30,449 nucleotides of DNA, from contig DGPZ01000042.1 of assembly GCA_002390675.1 (NCBI GenBank), positions 1 to 30,449 of the forward strand. Direction: 5' to 3'. A model generated the notes under the pieces. It was not told the DNA's origin. It did not search any database and saw only the letters and a list, made by a program, of their open reading frames with translations. The translations under genes were made by a program, and so were the position numbers. This document shows, piece after piece, positions 7,516-14,608 of the stretch (positions within the stretch are counted from its first letter, which is position 1; every line of letters starts with the position of its first letter). Source of the stretch: Deltaproteobacteria bacterium UBA4427. GTDB taxonomy: Bacteria; Myxococcota_A; UBA9160; UBA4427.

Positions 7516-8697
7516 CTAGAAGTTTTTGGGAAGGCCGAGGTGCCGCCTTGCGATGATGTTCTTCTGGATTTCCGAAGAGCCTCCGCCGACGGTCTCGTTT
7601 ACCGTTGCGCGGTAGGCGCCTTCGAAGCGTCCGCGAAGCGGGGCGTCGTCCTGGCCTTCCATAATCGCACCTTCATGACCCTGGATGTCCAGGGCATCCT
7701 TGCAGACGCGCTGTGACAGGGAGGTCGTGAAGAGCTTGTACTGGGAGGACTCAATCGTCGGGGGCTTTCCGCCGGACTTAGCTGCGCAGACAAAGCGCGT
7801 CGAGAGCGCCTTCGCTACCGCAGTGTCCGTGACGATCTGGGCGATCTTCTGACGGACGTTCGGATCGTCCTTGAGCGGTTCGTCGTCGCGCGTTGCTTCC
7901 TTGACCCAGTCGACGAGGACATCGGAGCGATGTGCGATTGGCGAAAGGGTGAACATCGTGAAGCGTTCGAGGTCGAGCGCCTCCGAGATCATGTGGAAGC
8001 CTCTGCCACGCTCGCCCACGAGATAATCGTCGGGAACAAACACGTCATCGAAGAAGACCTGGTTCGTCGTGTCCTTGCCGATCGTCGGCAGGCTGACCAC
8101 TTCGAGACCGGGGTTATCCATGTTGACGAGGAAGAGCGACAAGCCGTCATGCTTTTTCTTGTCGGGGTCGGTGCGTGCGCCCACCCAGTACCAGTCGGCG
8201 AAATGCGCCGAGGTCGTCCACATCTTCTGTCCGTTCAACATCCAGCCGCCTTCGACCTTTTCGGCCTTTAGCTGCATGTTTGCGGCATCGGAACCGGCTT
8301 CCGGCTCGGAATAGCCAACCGCGAATTCGACATCCGCGTTGAGAACCATGGGGAGGAACTTGTTTTTTTGGAAGTCGTTGCCGTGTCGGATCAACGTCTT
8401 ACCGATGATGCCGACGCCCTTGCCGATCTGCGGCGCGGCATGCTTGCTGAGCGCTTCGTTGAGGATGTACTCGTAGACGCCTTCGATCTCTTGGCCACCA
8501 AATTCCTTCGGCCAAGACATGCCGAGCCATCCCTTTGCCGCAAGCTTCTTCATGAAGGCACAGCGTTCGGGGGTATCGGAAAGCTGGCTGAAGTTCTCGC
8601 GGTGATGGTCCATGACTTCGTCGTCATGATTATCGACCAGCCACGCTTCGACTTCGTCAGCGAATTTCTGTTCTTCCGGGAGGAAATCAAAATCCAT
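7516..8697 (-). CDS. Acyl-CoA dehydrogenase (FadE-like, long form)
   Basis: A protein of 393 residues. MDFDFLPEEQKFADEVEAWL at 8697 matches the family N-terminus; the longer reading to 8766 adds a non-conserved tail. Motifs: GWLGMSWPKEFGGQ (56-69), GYSEPEAGSD (128-137), GQKMWTTSAHFADW (156-169), and the C-terminal GGGSSEIQKNIIARRHLGLP (371-390), the usual adenine-binding end of acyl-CoA dehydrogenases. It resembles the larger FadE26/27/29-like partner chains. It is first in a two-gene minus-strand unit with the 371-residue dehydrogenase. Unlike that partner it has the SExxxGSD loop that lines the flavin and acyl-CoA site. Transcription likely starts in the 8700-8830 interval, where a 31-bp imperfect palindrome sits. 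Confidence 0.92.
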   Translation of the reverse strand: MDFDFLPEEQKFADEVEAWLVDNHDDEVMDHHRENFSQLSDTPERCAFMKKLAAKGWLGMSWPKEFGGQEIEGVYEYILNEALSKHAAPQIGKGVGIIGKTLIRHGNDFQKNKFLPMVLNADVEFAVGYSEPEAGSDAANMQLKAEKVEGGWMLNGQKMWTTSAHFADWYWVGARTDPDKKKHDGLSLFLVNMDNPGLEVVSLPTIGKDTTNQVFFDDVFVPDDYLVGERGRGFHMISEALDLERFTMFTLSPIAHRSDVLVDWVKEATRDDEPLKDDPNVRQKIAQIVTDTAVAKALSTRFVCAAKSGGKPPTIESSQYKLFTTSLSQRVCKDALDIQGHEGAIMEGQDDAPLRGRFEGAYRATVNETVGGGSSEIQKNIIARRHLGLPKNF

Positions 8698-8794
8698 TGG
8701 GCGGGCTCCAGGGACCACGCCGTATCCGGTATCTCGGACAGCGTGGGTCGGGGTGGAATGCAGCATGCCGCTCGGGATGAGCAGACTCGTAGGA

Positions 8795-8825
8795 CTATAT
8801 ACGAGACGATGCGTATTGTATATAG
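8795..8825. promoter_or_regulatory. Candidate operator: 31-bp imperfect palindrome
   Basis: The arms CTATATAC (8795-8802) and GTATATAG (8818-8825) are perfect 8-bp inverted repeats. Inside them ACG (8806-8808) and CGT (8812-8814) also pair, giving a symmetric site centred on 8810. It lies about 100 bp before the ATG of the long acyl-CoA dehydrogenase. The size and symmetry fit a TetR-family repressor site. The TATATA core could overlap a -10 element. No regulator gene lies in the window. Confidence 0.45.
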
Positions 8826-8836
8826 CCCCGCGGGGC
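8825..8836. repeat. GC palindrome after the HAD gene
   Basis: GCCCCGCGGGGC is a perfect 12-bp palindrome abutting the TATATA-armed palindrome. A second small hairpin (GGAGC/GCTCC, around 8867-8880) lies closer to the HAD stop codon. Neither is followed by a T run on the minus strand, so neither is a clear intrinsic terminator. Confidence 0.3.
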
Positions 8837-8892
8837 CATGTGGGCCATGTCGATCGCCTGCAGAGAGGGCGGAGCCCGCTCCCCGACAGAAT

Positions 8893-9534
8893 TTAGAGTA
8901 CGCCGTTCTTAACTAACACGTCGCGAGCGGCTTTCACGCCAACGCTTCGCTCCGCACGCAGCCCTGCGGCCCGTGCACCGTCGACATTGATCTGATTGTC
9001 GTCGAGAAAAAGAATGCGCTCGGGCGGACAGCCGAGTTTCGAGATTGCATAGTCGAAGGCTGCTCGGTCGGGTTTCACGAGTCCCATTTCGTGGGATAGG
9101 TAAAGCGAGTCGAAGTCTTCGTGAAAGCGGAAGTCGTCGTGAAAACGCTCGGTGTGTAGCGCGTTTGTGTTGCTGAGAGCGGCGACGCGGGTGCGCGCGC
9201 GAGTGGATCGCACGAGTTCCTTCGCGCCTGGCAGAAGCCCCTTAGGCCAACTCGCGAAGGCGGCGAGAAAAACTTCGGGCGCGACTGGCATGGACCAGGT
9301 CTCGACCATCCCAGCGGCAAAGGCCTGGCTCTCGCATTGGCCGCGCTCGTAGCGTCTCACCCAAGGACAGCTCAGCCAGCGTCGCCAAATTTCATCCTCG
9401 TCAGACTCGTTAGAGAACACTGCGAGTTCGCCCATGCCGCCGAGCTCGATTAGAACGCCGCCAAGGTCGAATAGGACAACCTCGATCGGCGTGGTATGTG
9501 GGTTCAGGGAGAGCGGCTTTGGATTCGTGATCAT
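8893..9534 (-). CDS. HAD-superfamily phosphatase, YihX-like
   Basis: A cytosolic hydrolase of 213 residues, subfamily IA. Motif I is LFDLGGVLIE with nucleophile Asp23; position +2 is Gly25 rather than the usual acid Asp, the same pattern as E. coli YihX (FDLGNV). Motif II is LSNTNALHT (Ser121), motif III Lys154 (GLVKPD) and motif IV FLDDN (Asp178, Asp179). The LSNTNxLH and YLSHEMGLVKPD segments follow YihX, a glucose-1-phosphate phosphatase, so a sugar phosphate or small phosphoester is the likely substrate; dehalogenase or epoxide-hydrolase N-domain relatives are alternatives. It stands alone between a minus-strand dehydrogenase unit and a divergent plus-strand operon. It starts at an ATG with no strong ribosome site. 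Confidence 0.85.
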   Translation of the reverse strand: MITNPKPLSLNPHTTPIEVVLFDLGGVLIELGGMGELAVFSNESDEDEIWRRWLSCPWVRRYERGQCESQAFAAGMVETWSMPVAPEVFLAAFASWPKGLLPGAKELVRSTRARTRVAALSNTNALHTERFHDDFRFHEDFDSLYLSHEMGLVKPDRAAFDYAISKLGCPPERILFLDDNQINVDGARAAGLRAERSVGVKAARDVLVKNGVL

Positions 9535-9920
9535 ATTCGCTCGGTGGTCGCAGGGAACGGATTAGGTCGAGTCGTTGGAGCCGGTAAGTTGTCGGTGTTC
9601 GCGAAGCTAGCGATCGAGAGTTTCGGTGTCGGCAGAACCCAGCTGCGCGATGACTTGACCGAGCGGGAGGTGGGTTTCCTGCTGCTCGATAGAACAGCCT
9701 CGGCCCGCTCCTCAGTGATGTAGCCCTTCCGGGATGCCACAGCTATGTCGATGGCTCTGTCGTATGGGATTGGTTCTCTGCAGCGTTGGATTAGGAGAGT
9801 TAGTGGACCCGGCCAGATGCGCGCGCTGCTCCCTTTCTTATATGGTGCGGGCTCCCGAGTGGCATTCGCTATCGTGCCCGCCAGGTTGATTCGCGCCGAG
9901 AGTGCGCAGAAGAGGGCGGC
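9535..9920. other. 386-bp gap between divergent HAD and PLP-enzyme genes
   Basis: No intact gene was found. The minus strand at about 9607-9758 holds a decayed domain described separately. The remaining 160 bp next to the PLP-enzyme start should carry its promoter, but no clear consensus elements were seen; a GAGGGC stretch just before 9921 serves as ribosome site. Confidence 0.4.
9607..9758 (-). pseudogene. Frameshifted remnant resembling a type II secretion ATPase N-domain (T2SSE_N-like)
   Basis: One minus-strand frame reads AIDIAVASRKGYITEERAEA then VL, ending at 9690. From 9690 the next frame reads IEQQETHLPLGQVIAQLG then SADTETLDR and a stop at 9607-9609. Supplying one base at about 9690 joins them into one continuous ~50-residue domain with the pattern (GxIT-x-E-x(3)-A-x(2)-L...Q-x(4)-LPLGQ-x(2)-x-x-LG) of the N-terminal regulatory domain of GspE-like ATPases, which is also found in small stand-alone bacterial proteins. 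There is no good start codon apart from a GTG at 9740. Either a decayed gene or a sequencing indel. Confidence 0.35.
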
Positions 9921-11081
9921 ATGGAATTCGAAACGCGGGCAATTCACGTAGGCCAAGAGCCGGACGAAGCCACGGGGGCTGTGATGCCGCCGATCTACGC
10001 GACATCCACGTTTGCCCAAACTCGCCCCGGAGAAACTCGGGGCTACGACTACACGCGATCAGGGAATCCGAATTTCACCCGACTTGGAAGCACGCTCGCT
10101 TCCCTCGAAGGCGGTGAATACGCGACGGTTTTCGGAAATGGGATGGCCGCGATTACGGCAGTGCTCACGACGTTCTCGAGCGGCGATCTCGTGCTCGCTG
10201 AGGAGAACGTGTATGGCTGCACGTTTCGCATTTTCGCGCAGGTCTTTGAGAAATTTGGCCTGCGAGTTCAGTACGTCGACTTCGCCGATTCCTCGAACTA
10301 CGCACTGATCTCCGAGGTGCGACCGGCGCTCGTTTGGCTTGAGTCTCCGACGAACCCGATGCTCAAAATTCTAGACATAGCGGCGATCTCAGAAGAGGCT
10401 GCGAAGGTGGGGGCGCCCGTTCTTGTAGACAACACATTCGCCTCTCCCTATTTCCAGCGACCGCTTGAATTGGGCGCGACCTTATCTCTATCGAGCACGA
10501 CGAAATACGTGAACGGACACTCGGATTGTTTGGGCGGCGTTGTCGTGACGAATGACGCCGAATGGAACGAGAAGATGATCTTCGCCCAGAAGGCTGCCGG
10601 ACTTAACCCTTCGCCCTTCGATTGCTGGTTGATTCAGCGCGGCCTAAAAACGCTTGCGCTCCGAATGCGTCAGCATCACGAGAACGCGCTTGAAATTGCG
10701 AATTGCCTAGAGGGGTCGGCATCGGTGCGGTGGGTACGACATCCGTTCTTGGATTCGCATCCTCAGGCCGAAGTCGCGCGCAGGCAGATGACCGGTGGCT
10801 CCGGGATTGTGACTTTCGAGTTGGACGCGGACCTTGAGACGACGATTACCTTCGTGTCGGGGCTCGAGGTTTTCGCGCTCGCCGAGAGCCTCGGCGGAAT
10901 CGAGTCGCTGATCGATCATCCTGCTTCGATGACCCACGCGAGCATTCCGCAGCCGGATCGGGAGAAGGTCGGGATTTATGATGGGTTGGTTCGGTTGTCC
11001 GTAGGCGTCGAGCACGTGGGCGACCTGATAGAGGATCTTGATCAAGCCTTTCGTCGCGCGGGCCTGCAGGGCATTTCCTAG
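9921..11081 (+). CDS. PLP-dependent Cys/Met metabolism enzyme (cystathionine gamma-synthase / gamma-lyase / methionine gamma-lyase family)
   Basis: A fold-type I PLP enzyme of 386 residues, the family's normal length. Conserved elements: ETRAIHVGQEPD at the N-terminus, YTRSGNPN (44-51, phosphate-binding Tyr and Arg), FGNGMAAI (71-78), Asp170 in VDNTF, the Schiff-base lysine Lys195 in SSTTKYVNGHSD, PSPFDCWLIQRGLKTL, and ESLGGIESL with PASMTHAS near the C-terminus. It would do gamma- or beta-elimination or replacement on homocysteine- or cysteine-related amino acids. Cys100 (VYGCTFR) is at the position of Cys116 of methionine gamma-lyase, where most gamma-synthases have Gly, but the Lys-Asp pair after it in that enzyme is not evident. 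Two genes follow at 30 and 19 bp, making a three-gene operon. Subfamily unresolved. Confidence 0.88.
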   Translation: MEFETRAIHVGQEPDEATGAVMPPIYATSTFAQTRPGETRGYDYTRSGNPNFTRLGSTLASLEGGEYATVFGNGMAAITAVLTTFSSGDLVLAEENVYGCTFRIFAQVFEKFGLRVQYVDFADSSNYALISEVRPALVWLESPTNPMLKILDIAAISEEAAKVGAPVLVDNTFASPYFQRPLELGATLSLSSTTKYVNGHSDCLGGVVVTNDAEWNEKMIFAQKAAGLNPSPFDCWLIQRGLKTLALRMRQHHENALEIANCLEGSASVRWVRHPFLDSHPQAEVARRQMTGGSGIVTFELDADLETTITFVSGLEVFALAESLGGIESLIDHPASMTHASIPQPDREKVGIYDGLVRLSVGVEHVGDLIEDLDQAFRRAGLQGIS

Positions 11082-11111
11082 AGATTAAGCAAGGCAGAGA
11101 AAGAGAGAAGC

Positions 11112-12524
11112 GTGCCCAATACGATCAAGGTTGATACGAAGACGACAGGTGGGAAGGCGCTTGAGCTGAATCTAGACCCCGGGTTTTATGGCAGCTTTGC
11201 CGAGATCGGAGCCGGCCAAGAAGTCGGGCGTTGGTTCTTTCGTGTAGGTGGAGCCGCGGGAACAATCGCTAAGACCATGTCGGCCTACGATAAAAAGGTC
11301 AGCGACGCGATTTACGGAACCGGCGAGCGTTATGTGTCGAGCGGTCGCTTGATTGCGATGCTTGATCACGAATACGACTTGCTTCTGGAACGGCTGGACC
11401 TCGAGCGAGGCGGTGAGTCCGCGTTCTTTGCTTTTGCGGATACGGTGGCCGCGCAAAACTACGCTGGCGATGCGGACTGTAATGGTTGGATGGGCATACG
11501 CTTTCAGACGCATCCGCAATCCGAAGCGAATCAAATCTTGCTTCATACTCGGATGCTCGATCAGGAAGGGTTTGATCAGCAGGAGGCCCTCGGCATTCTG
11601 GGAGTCAATCTGATCTACGGGGCGGCTCGCTATGCAGACGACCCTGAACGTCTCTTGGGTTCTCTACTCGACGACCTCGGGCGGCGCCGAATCGAAATTG
11701 ACATGGTTGAATTCACGGGGTCAGCGTTCAGTGAGGTCGACAACCGTCTTCTGAGCCTTCGTCTTGTTGAGTTTGGTCTGAGCCAGGCGGCGATGTTCTC
11801 CGCAAGCGGCGAAGTGATACGCCCGTCTGAATTGCTCTACAAGCGTCCCGTGATTTTGCAGCGTGGCCGATTTCGGCCACCTACTAGCGTGCACTCCGAT
11901 ATCGAAAAACGTGCGAAGGAGCGCTTAGCAGCCGATCCGAATGTCGATGCCGGTCGGATCGTTTCGCTCCTCGGAATTTCTGTGAGTGAACTCCGGGCGA
12001 CGGTGACGGACTCGGGTGAGGATTTCCTTGACCGGATTGAGGCGCTCAATGCTGGCAATCATTCGGTCCTCGTCTCCAACTACACGGAGTACTACCTCGT
12101 CGCGGAATACCTTGCGCGATATTCGGCAGCGGAGATCGCTTTGCCCGTTGGGATAATGAACTTTGTCGAGTTGTTTCGCGAGGGCCGTTATTCCGATCTG
12201 TCCGGCGGCCTGCTCGAAGCGATGGGAAGGTTGATGGGCCAAGGCGTGCAGATCTATGTGTATCCCGGCCTTGATCCGCAGACCGGTGAGCGAGTCGAGT
12301 TAGATGGTTTGGAGCTTTCGGCGGAGGTTCACACGCTCTTTCAATATCTATTGGAGCGTGGGAGCGTGCAGGGCCTGGAAGGACTGCCGGATGAAATGCT
12401 TTCTGTGGGATCGGATCAGATTTACGCCTGGATCGGTGAGGGCGATCCCCGGTGGGAGGAGAACGTGCTTCCGGGAGTCGTGCGAGCGATTAAGGCGGGT
12501 AACCTCTTTGGGTATCAGGGCTGA
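11112..12524 (+). CDS. Conserved protein of unknown function in a PLP-enzyme operon
   Basis: A soluble protein of 470 residues starting at a GTG. The N-terminal 130 residues hold the most striking sequence: LNLDPGFYGSFAEIGAGQEV, WFFRVGGAAGTIAKTMSAYD, VSDAIYGTGERYVS, LDHEYDLLLERLD and FFAFADTVAAQNYAG. I recall this as a family spread widely in bacteria. Homologues often carry automatic labels such as nicotinate-nucleotide adenylyltransferase or TonB receptor, but I see no HxGH nucleotidyl-transfer motif, no signal peptide and no barrel strands, so neither label is supported. The repeated Gly-rich and Asp-rich turns suggest an enzyme fold. It sits 30 bp after the PLP enzyme and 19 bp before an SDR. 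No function is proposed. Confidence 0.85.
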   Translation: MPNTIKVDTKTTGGKALELNLDPGFYGSFAEIGAGQEVGRWFFRVGGAAGTIAKTMSAYDKKVSDAIYGTGERYVSSGRLIAMLDHEYDLLLERLDLERGGESAFFAFADTVAAQNYAGDADCNGWMGIRFQTHPQSEANQILLHTRMLDQEGFDQQEALGILGVNLIYGAARYADDPERLLGSLLDDLGRRRIEIDMVEFTGSAFSEVDNRLLSLRLVEFGLSQAAMFSASGEVIRPSELLYKRPVILQRGRFRPPTSVHSDIEKRAKERLAADPNVDAGRIVSLLGISVSELRATVTDSGEDFLDRIEALNAGNHSVLVSNYTEYYLVAEYLARYSAAEIALPVGIMNFVELFREGRYSDLSGGLLEAMGRLMGQGVQIYVYPGLDPQTGERVELDGLELSAEVHTLFQYLLERGSVQGLEGLPDEMLSVGSDQIYAWIGEGDPRWEENVLPGVVRAIKAGNLFGYQG

Positions 12525-12543
12525 CTAGAAGTATGAGGAGTAC

Positions 12544-13290
12544 ATGATGAGTGTGGAAGTGAAGTTTGATTTCGGAGGCGCCCGCGTCCTCGTCACCGGT
12601 GGTTCGAACGGAATCGGCCTAGGCATAGCGCGTGCGTTCGCTGGTTCGAACGCACAGGTCTCCGTCACAGGCCGTCGCGGAAGTGCTTCGGAATACGATT
12701 CAGATTTGACAGGCTTCGACTATCACCAAGCGGAGATGACAGACCGGGAGGGTCTTGAGCGACTTGCAGGATCCTTTGATCGACTGGATGTACTCATCAA
12801 TAACGCAGGTGCTTCATTGATGGCCGAGAACGAATGGGAGCCGGAAATTTTCGAGAAGGCACTCAGTCTGCATTTATTTGCTTCGTTTCGTTTGGCGGTC
12901 AAGCTTAAGGATCGGATCGCGCAAAGCGAGATCGAAGGCGGCGGAAGCGTGCTTAATATGTCGAGTATGTCGGCGTTTCGCGCGGTGACGGTCGTACCCG
13001 GTTATGGTGCAGCGAAGGCTGCGGTGGTGCAGATGACGAAAAATATGGGCGCGGCTTGGGCGCTCGAGAATGTTCGCGTAAACGCCGCAGCGCCGGGACT
13101 TATTAAGAGTCAGATGACAGAAGGGATGATGGGCACGCCCTTCGAGGAGCCCGAGATCCAGCGCACGCCTATGAAGCGATGGGGGACGCCTGAAGACGTG
13201 GCGCCGCTCTACCTATTCTTGGCGAGCCCTGCCGCGAAGTTCATCACAGGACAAACGATTTGCGTCGATGGTGGCCAATCGGTGATGTAG
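12544..13290 (+). CDS. Short-chain dehydrogenase/reductase (classical)
   Basis: A protein of 248 residues, classical SDR length. Motifs: VTGGSNGIG (17-25), INNAGAS (85-91), NMSSMS with the catalytic Ser near 141, YGAAK (Tyr154, Lys158), and the C-terminal GQTICVDGGQSVM. The Arg44-Arg45 pair after strand 2 (VTGRRG) suggests NADPH. It is third in the operon with the PLP enzyme and the unknown protein, starting 19 bp after the latter. The start is ATG 12544 or ATG 12547; a GAGGAG ribosome site precedes both. The substrate is unknown; oxidation of a hydroxy acid or carbonyl reduction are equally possible. Its stop faces the kinase gene across a 77-bp convergent gap that shows no clear terminator. 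Confidence 0.92.
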   Translation: MMSVEVKFDFGGARVLVTGGSNGIGLGIARAFAGSNAQVSVTGRRGSASEYDSDLTGFDYHQAEMTDREGLERLAGSFDRLDVLINNAGASLMAENEWEPEIFEKALSLHLFASFRLAVKLKDRIAQSEIEGGGSVLNMSSMSAFRAVTVVPGYGAAKAAVVQMTKNMGAAWALENVRVNAAAPGLIKSQMTEGMMGTPFEEPEIQRTPMKRWGTPEDVAPLYLFLASPAAKFITGQTICVDGGQSVM

Positions 13291-13367
13291 CTGCGCGGGA
13301 ACATGCCGCCGACTTCCACGACTTCTCGGATGGCTTCGTAGCCGAGCGTCGATCCGTCTCTAGCCGC

Positions 13368-14360
13368 CTAACTCGTCTCCGACGCCCATCGCAGTCGCCA
13401 GGATCGCATCTCGGCGACCAAGCGTCGCGCACTCTGGATTCGTTGGTCGGGATTCTTGGCGATGCACTTCATGCAAATTTCTTCGAGCTGCGGCGGGATG
13501 TCACGGTCCAAAGCGACTTCCGACGGACGTGGCGGATCGTTGTGTTTTACCTGTTCGAGGATTTTGCTGAGATTGTCGCCAGTGAATGTGGTTCGTCCTG
13601 CCAGGATTTCGTAGAGCACGGCGCCCATGCTGTAGATGTCAGAGCGGTGATCGATGTCGCGGCTGCCCTCAATCTGCTCGGGGGACATGTAGTGCGCGGT
13701 TCCTTGGAGTTTGCCCTGCGCCGTGAGCGACGGATCGCTGTTCATGAGCATGGGCATCTCCGGCACCTCCTCCGGTTCTTCACTCCAAACCTTGGCGAGT
13801 CCCCAATCGAGCAACAGGACTTCGCCGAAGGGGCCCATCAGGATATTTGCGGGCTTTATATCGCGATGGACGACGCCGTGGCTATGGGCGTAGTCGAGTG
13901 CATTCGCGACTTGGATAAGGATCGTCACCATGCGGTGGAACCCATAACCGTCTACGGCCTGAGTTCCCTCTTGCTTCGCCAGATCTTGAACCTCACGAAG
14001 GGTGTATCCCTCCACCAGCTTCATGGTGAAGAAGTAGTGCCCTTTGTTATTTCGAGAGAGCTCATAAATCGGAATCGTATTAGGGTGCTGGAGCATCGCT
14101 GTGACGCGCGCTTCGCGGAGGAAACGCTTCTGCTCGAAGGGATCGTTTGCGATCTCCTTAAGCAGGCTCTTATGCGCCACGACTCGACTGAGATGAAAAT
14201 CTTTGCAGGATTGGATCAGGCATTTGCCACCGCGCGCGATCGACTTGAACTGCGTGTAGCGCAGATCCGCGTTCCGGACGTGCTCGGGCAGATCGAGATC
14301 TGTGTCCTCCATATGGACGACCGGATATTTGTCTTGAGGTTGTGGGAAGAGACGGGCCAT
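13368..14360 (-). CDS. Soluble Ser/Thr protein kinase (PknB/Hanks type) with variant P-loop
   Basis: A kinase domain of 330 residues without a membrane segment or sensor tail. It would phosphorylate Ser/Thr of target proteins in the cytosol. The N-lobe has an altered glycine loop (IARGGKCLIQSCKD, 41-54; only one of the three usual glycines is in register) but keeps VAHKSL with Lys64 and the helix C Glu83 (FLREARV). The C-lobe is complete: VVHRDIKPANIL (catalytic Asp167, Asn172), DWGLAK in place of DFG (Asp185) and YMSPEQ (224-229). The GGKxxIQSC loop looks like a conserved variant of a kinase subfamily rather than damage. The start at 14360 follows a GGAG; a longer reading to 14600 adds 80 Arg-rich, non-conserved residues. 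The glycosyltransferase gene lies 248 bp upstream. Confidence 0.9.
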   Translation of the reverse strand: MARLFPQPQDKYPVVHMEDTDLDLPEHVRNADLRYTQFKSIARGGKCLIQSCKDFHLSRVVAHKSLLKEIANDPFEQKRFLREARVTAMLQHPNTIPIYELSRNNKGHYFFTMKLVEGYTLREVQDLAKQEGTQAVDGYGFHRMVTILIQVANALDYAHSHGVVHRDIKPANILMGPFGEVLLLDWGLAKVWSEEPEEVPEMPMLMNSDPSLTAQGKLQGTAHYMSPEQIEGSRDIDHRSDIYSMGAVLYEILAGRTTFTGDNLSKILEQVKHNDPPRPSEVALDRDIPPQLEEICMKCIAKNPDQRIQSARRLVAEMRSWRLRWASETS

Positions 14361-14608
14361 GCACGCTCCGCGTCGAGAGAAGACCAAAAGAATTGGACAT
14401 CGTCTCGCGTAGATTTGGCGGCACCTAATTCGGGACCGCGGGGCTGGAGGGCAGATCGGAACGTAGCGAATTTGGCTTGTGTCTTTCCGGCTCCGATATG
14501 CGTTTCGTATGTGATTGCCTCGGCGGGTTCTCAAATCCTTGGATCGGAGCGAAGTGCGCCTGGCACCCCTCGGGGTAAAGAGGGCCGCGCATACGTTCAA
14601 TGAACGTT
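14361..14608. other. 248-bp gap upstream of the kinase
   Basis: No gene is seen. It begins, next to the glycosyltransferase stop codon, with a perfect 15-bp palindrome (listed separately). It probably contains the kinase promoter on the minus strand. Confidence 0.35.
14593..14607. promoter_or_regulatory. Perfect 15-bp palindrome ACGTTCAATGAACGT
   Basis: Seven-base arms ACGTTCA and TGAACGT flank a single central A. It lies 1 bp beyond the glycosyltransferase stop codon and 233 bp before the kinase start. There is no following T run, so an operator is more likely than a terminator. The binding protein is unknown. Confidence 0.35.

Noticed and set aside
9531..10019. 162-codon minus-strand ORF read as a full gene
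   Set aside because: Most of it is antisense to the PLP-enzyme start or unstructured; only the 9607-9758 part looks like a former domain, and it changes frame.
13260..14603. 447-codon plus-strand ORF opposite the kinase
   Set aside because: The kinase on the minus strand has complete catalytic motifs; the opposite ORF is a shadow of a GC-rich gene.
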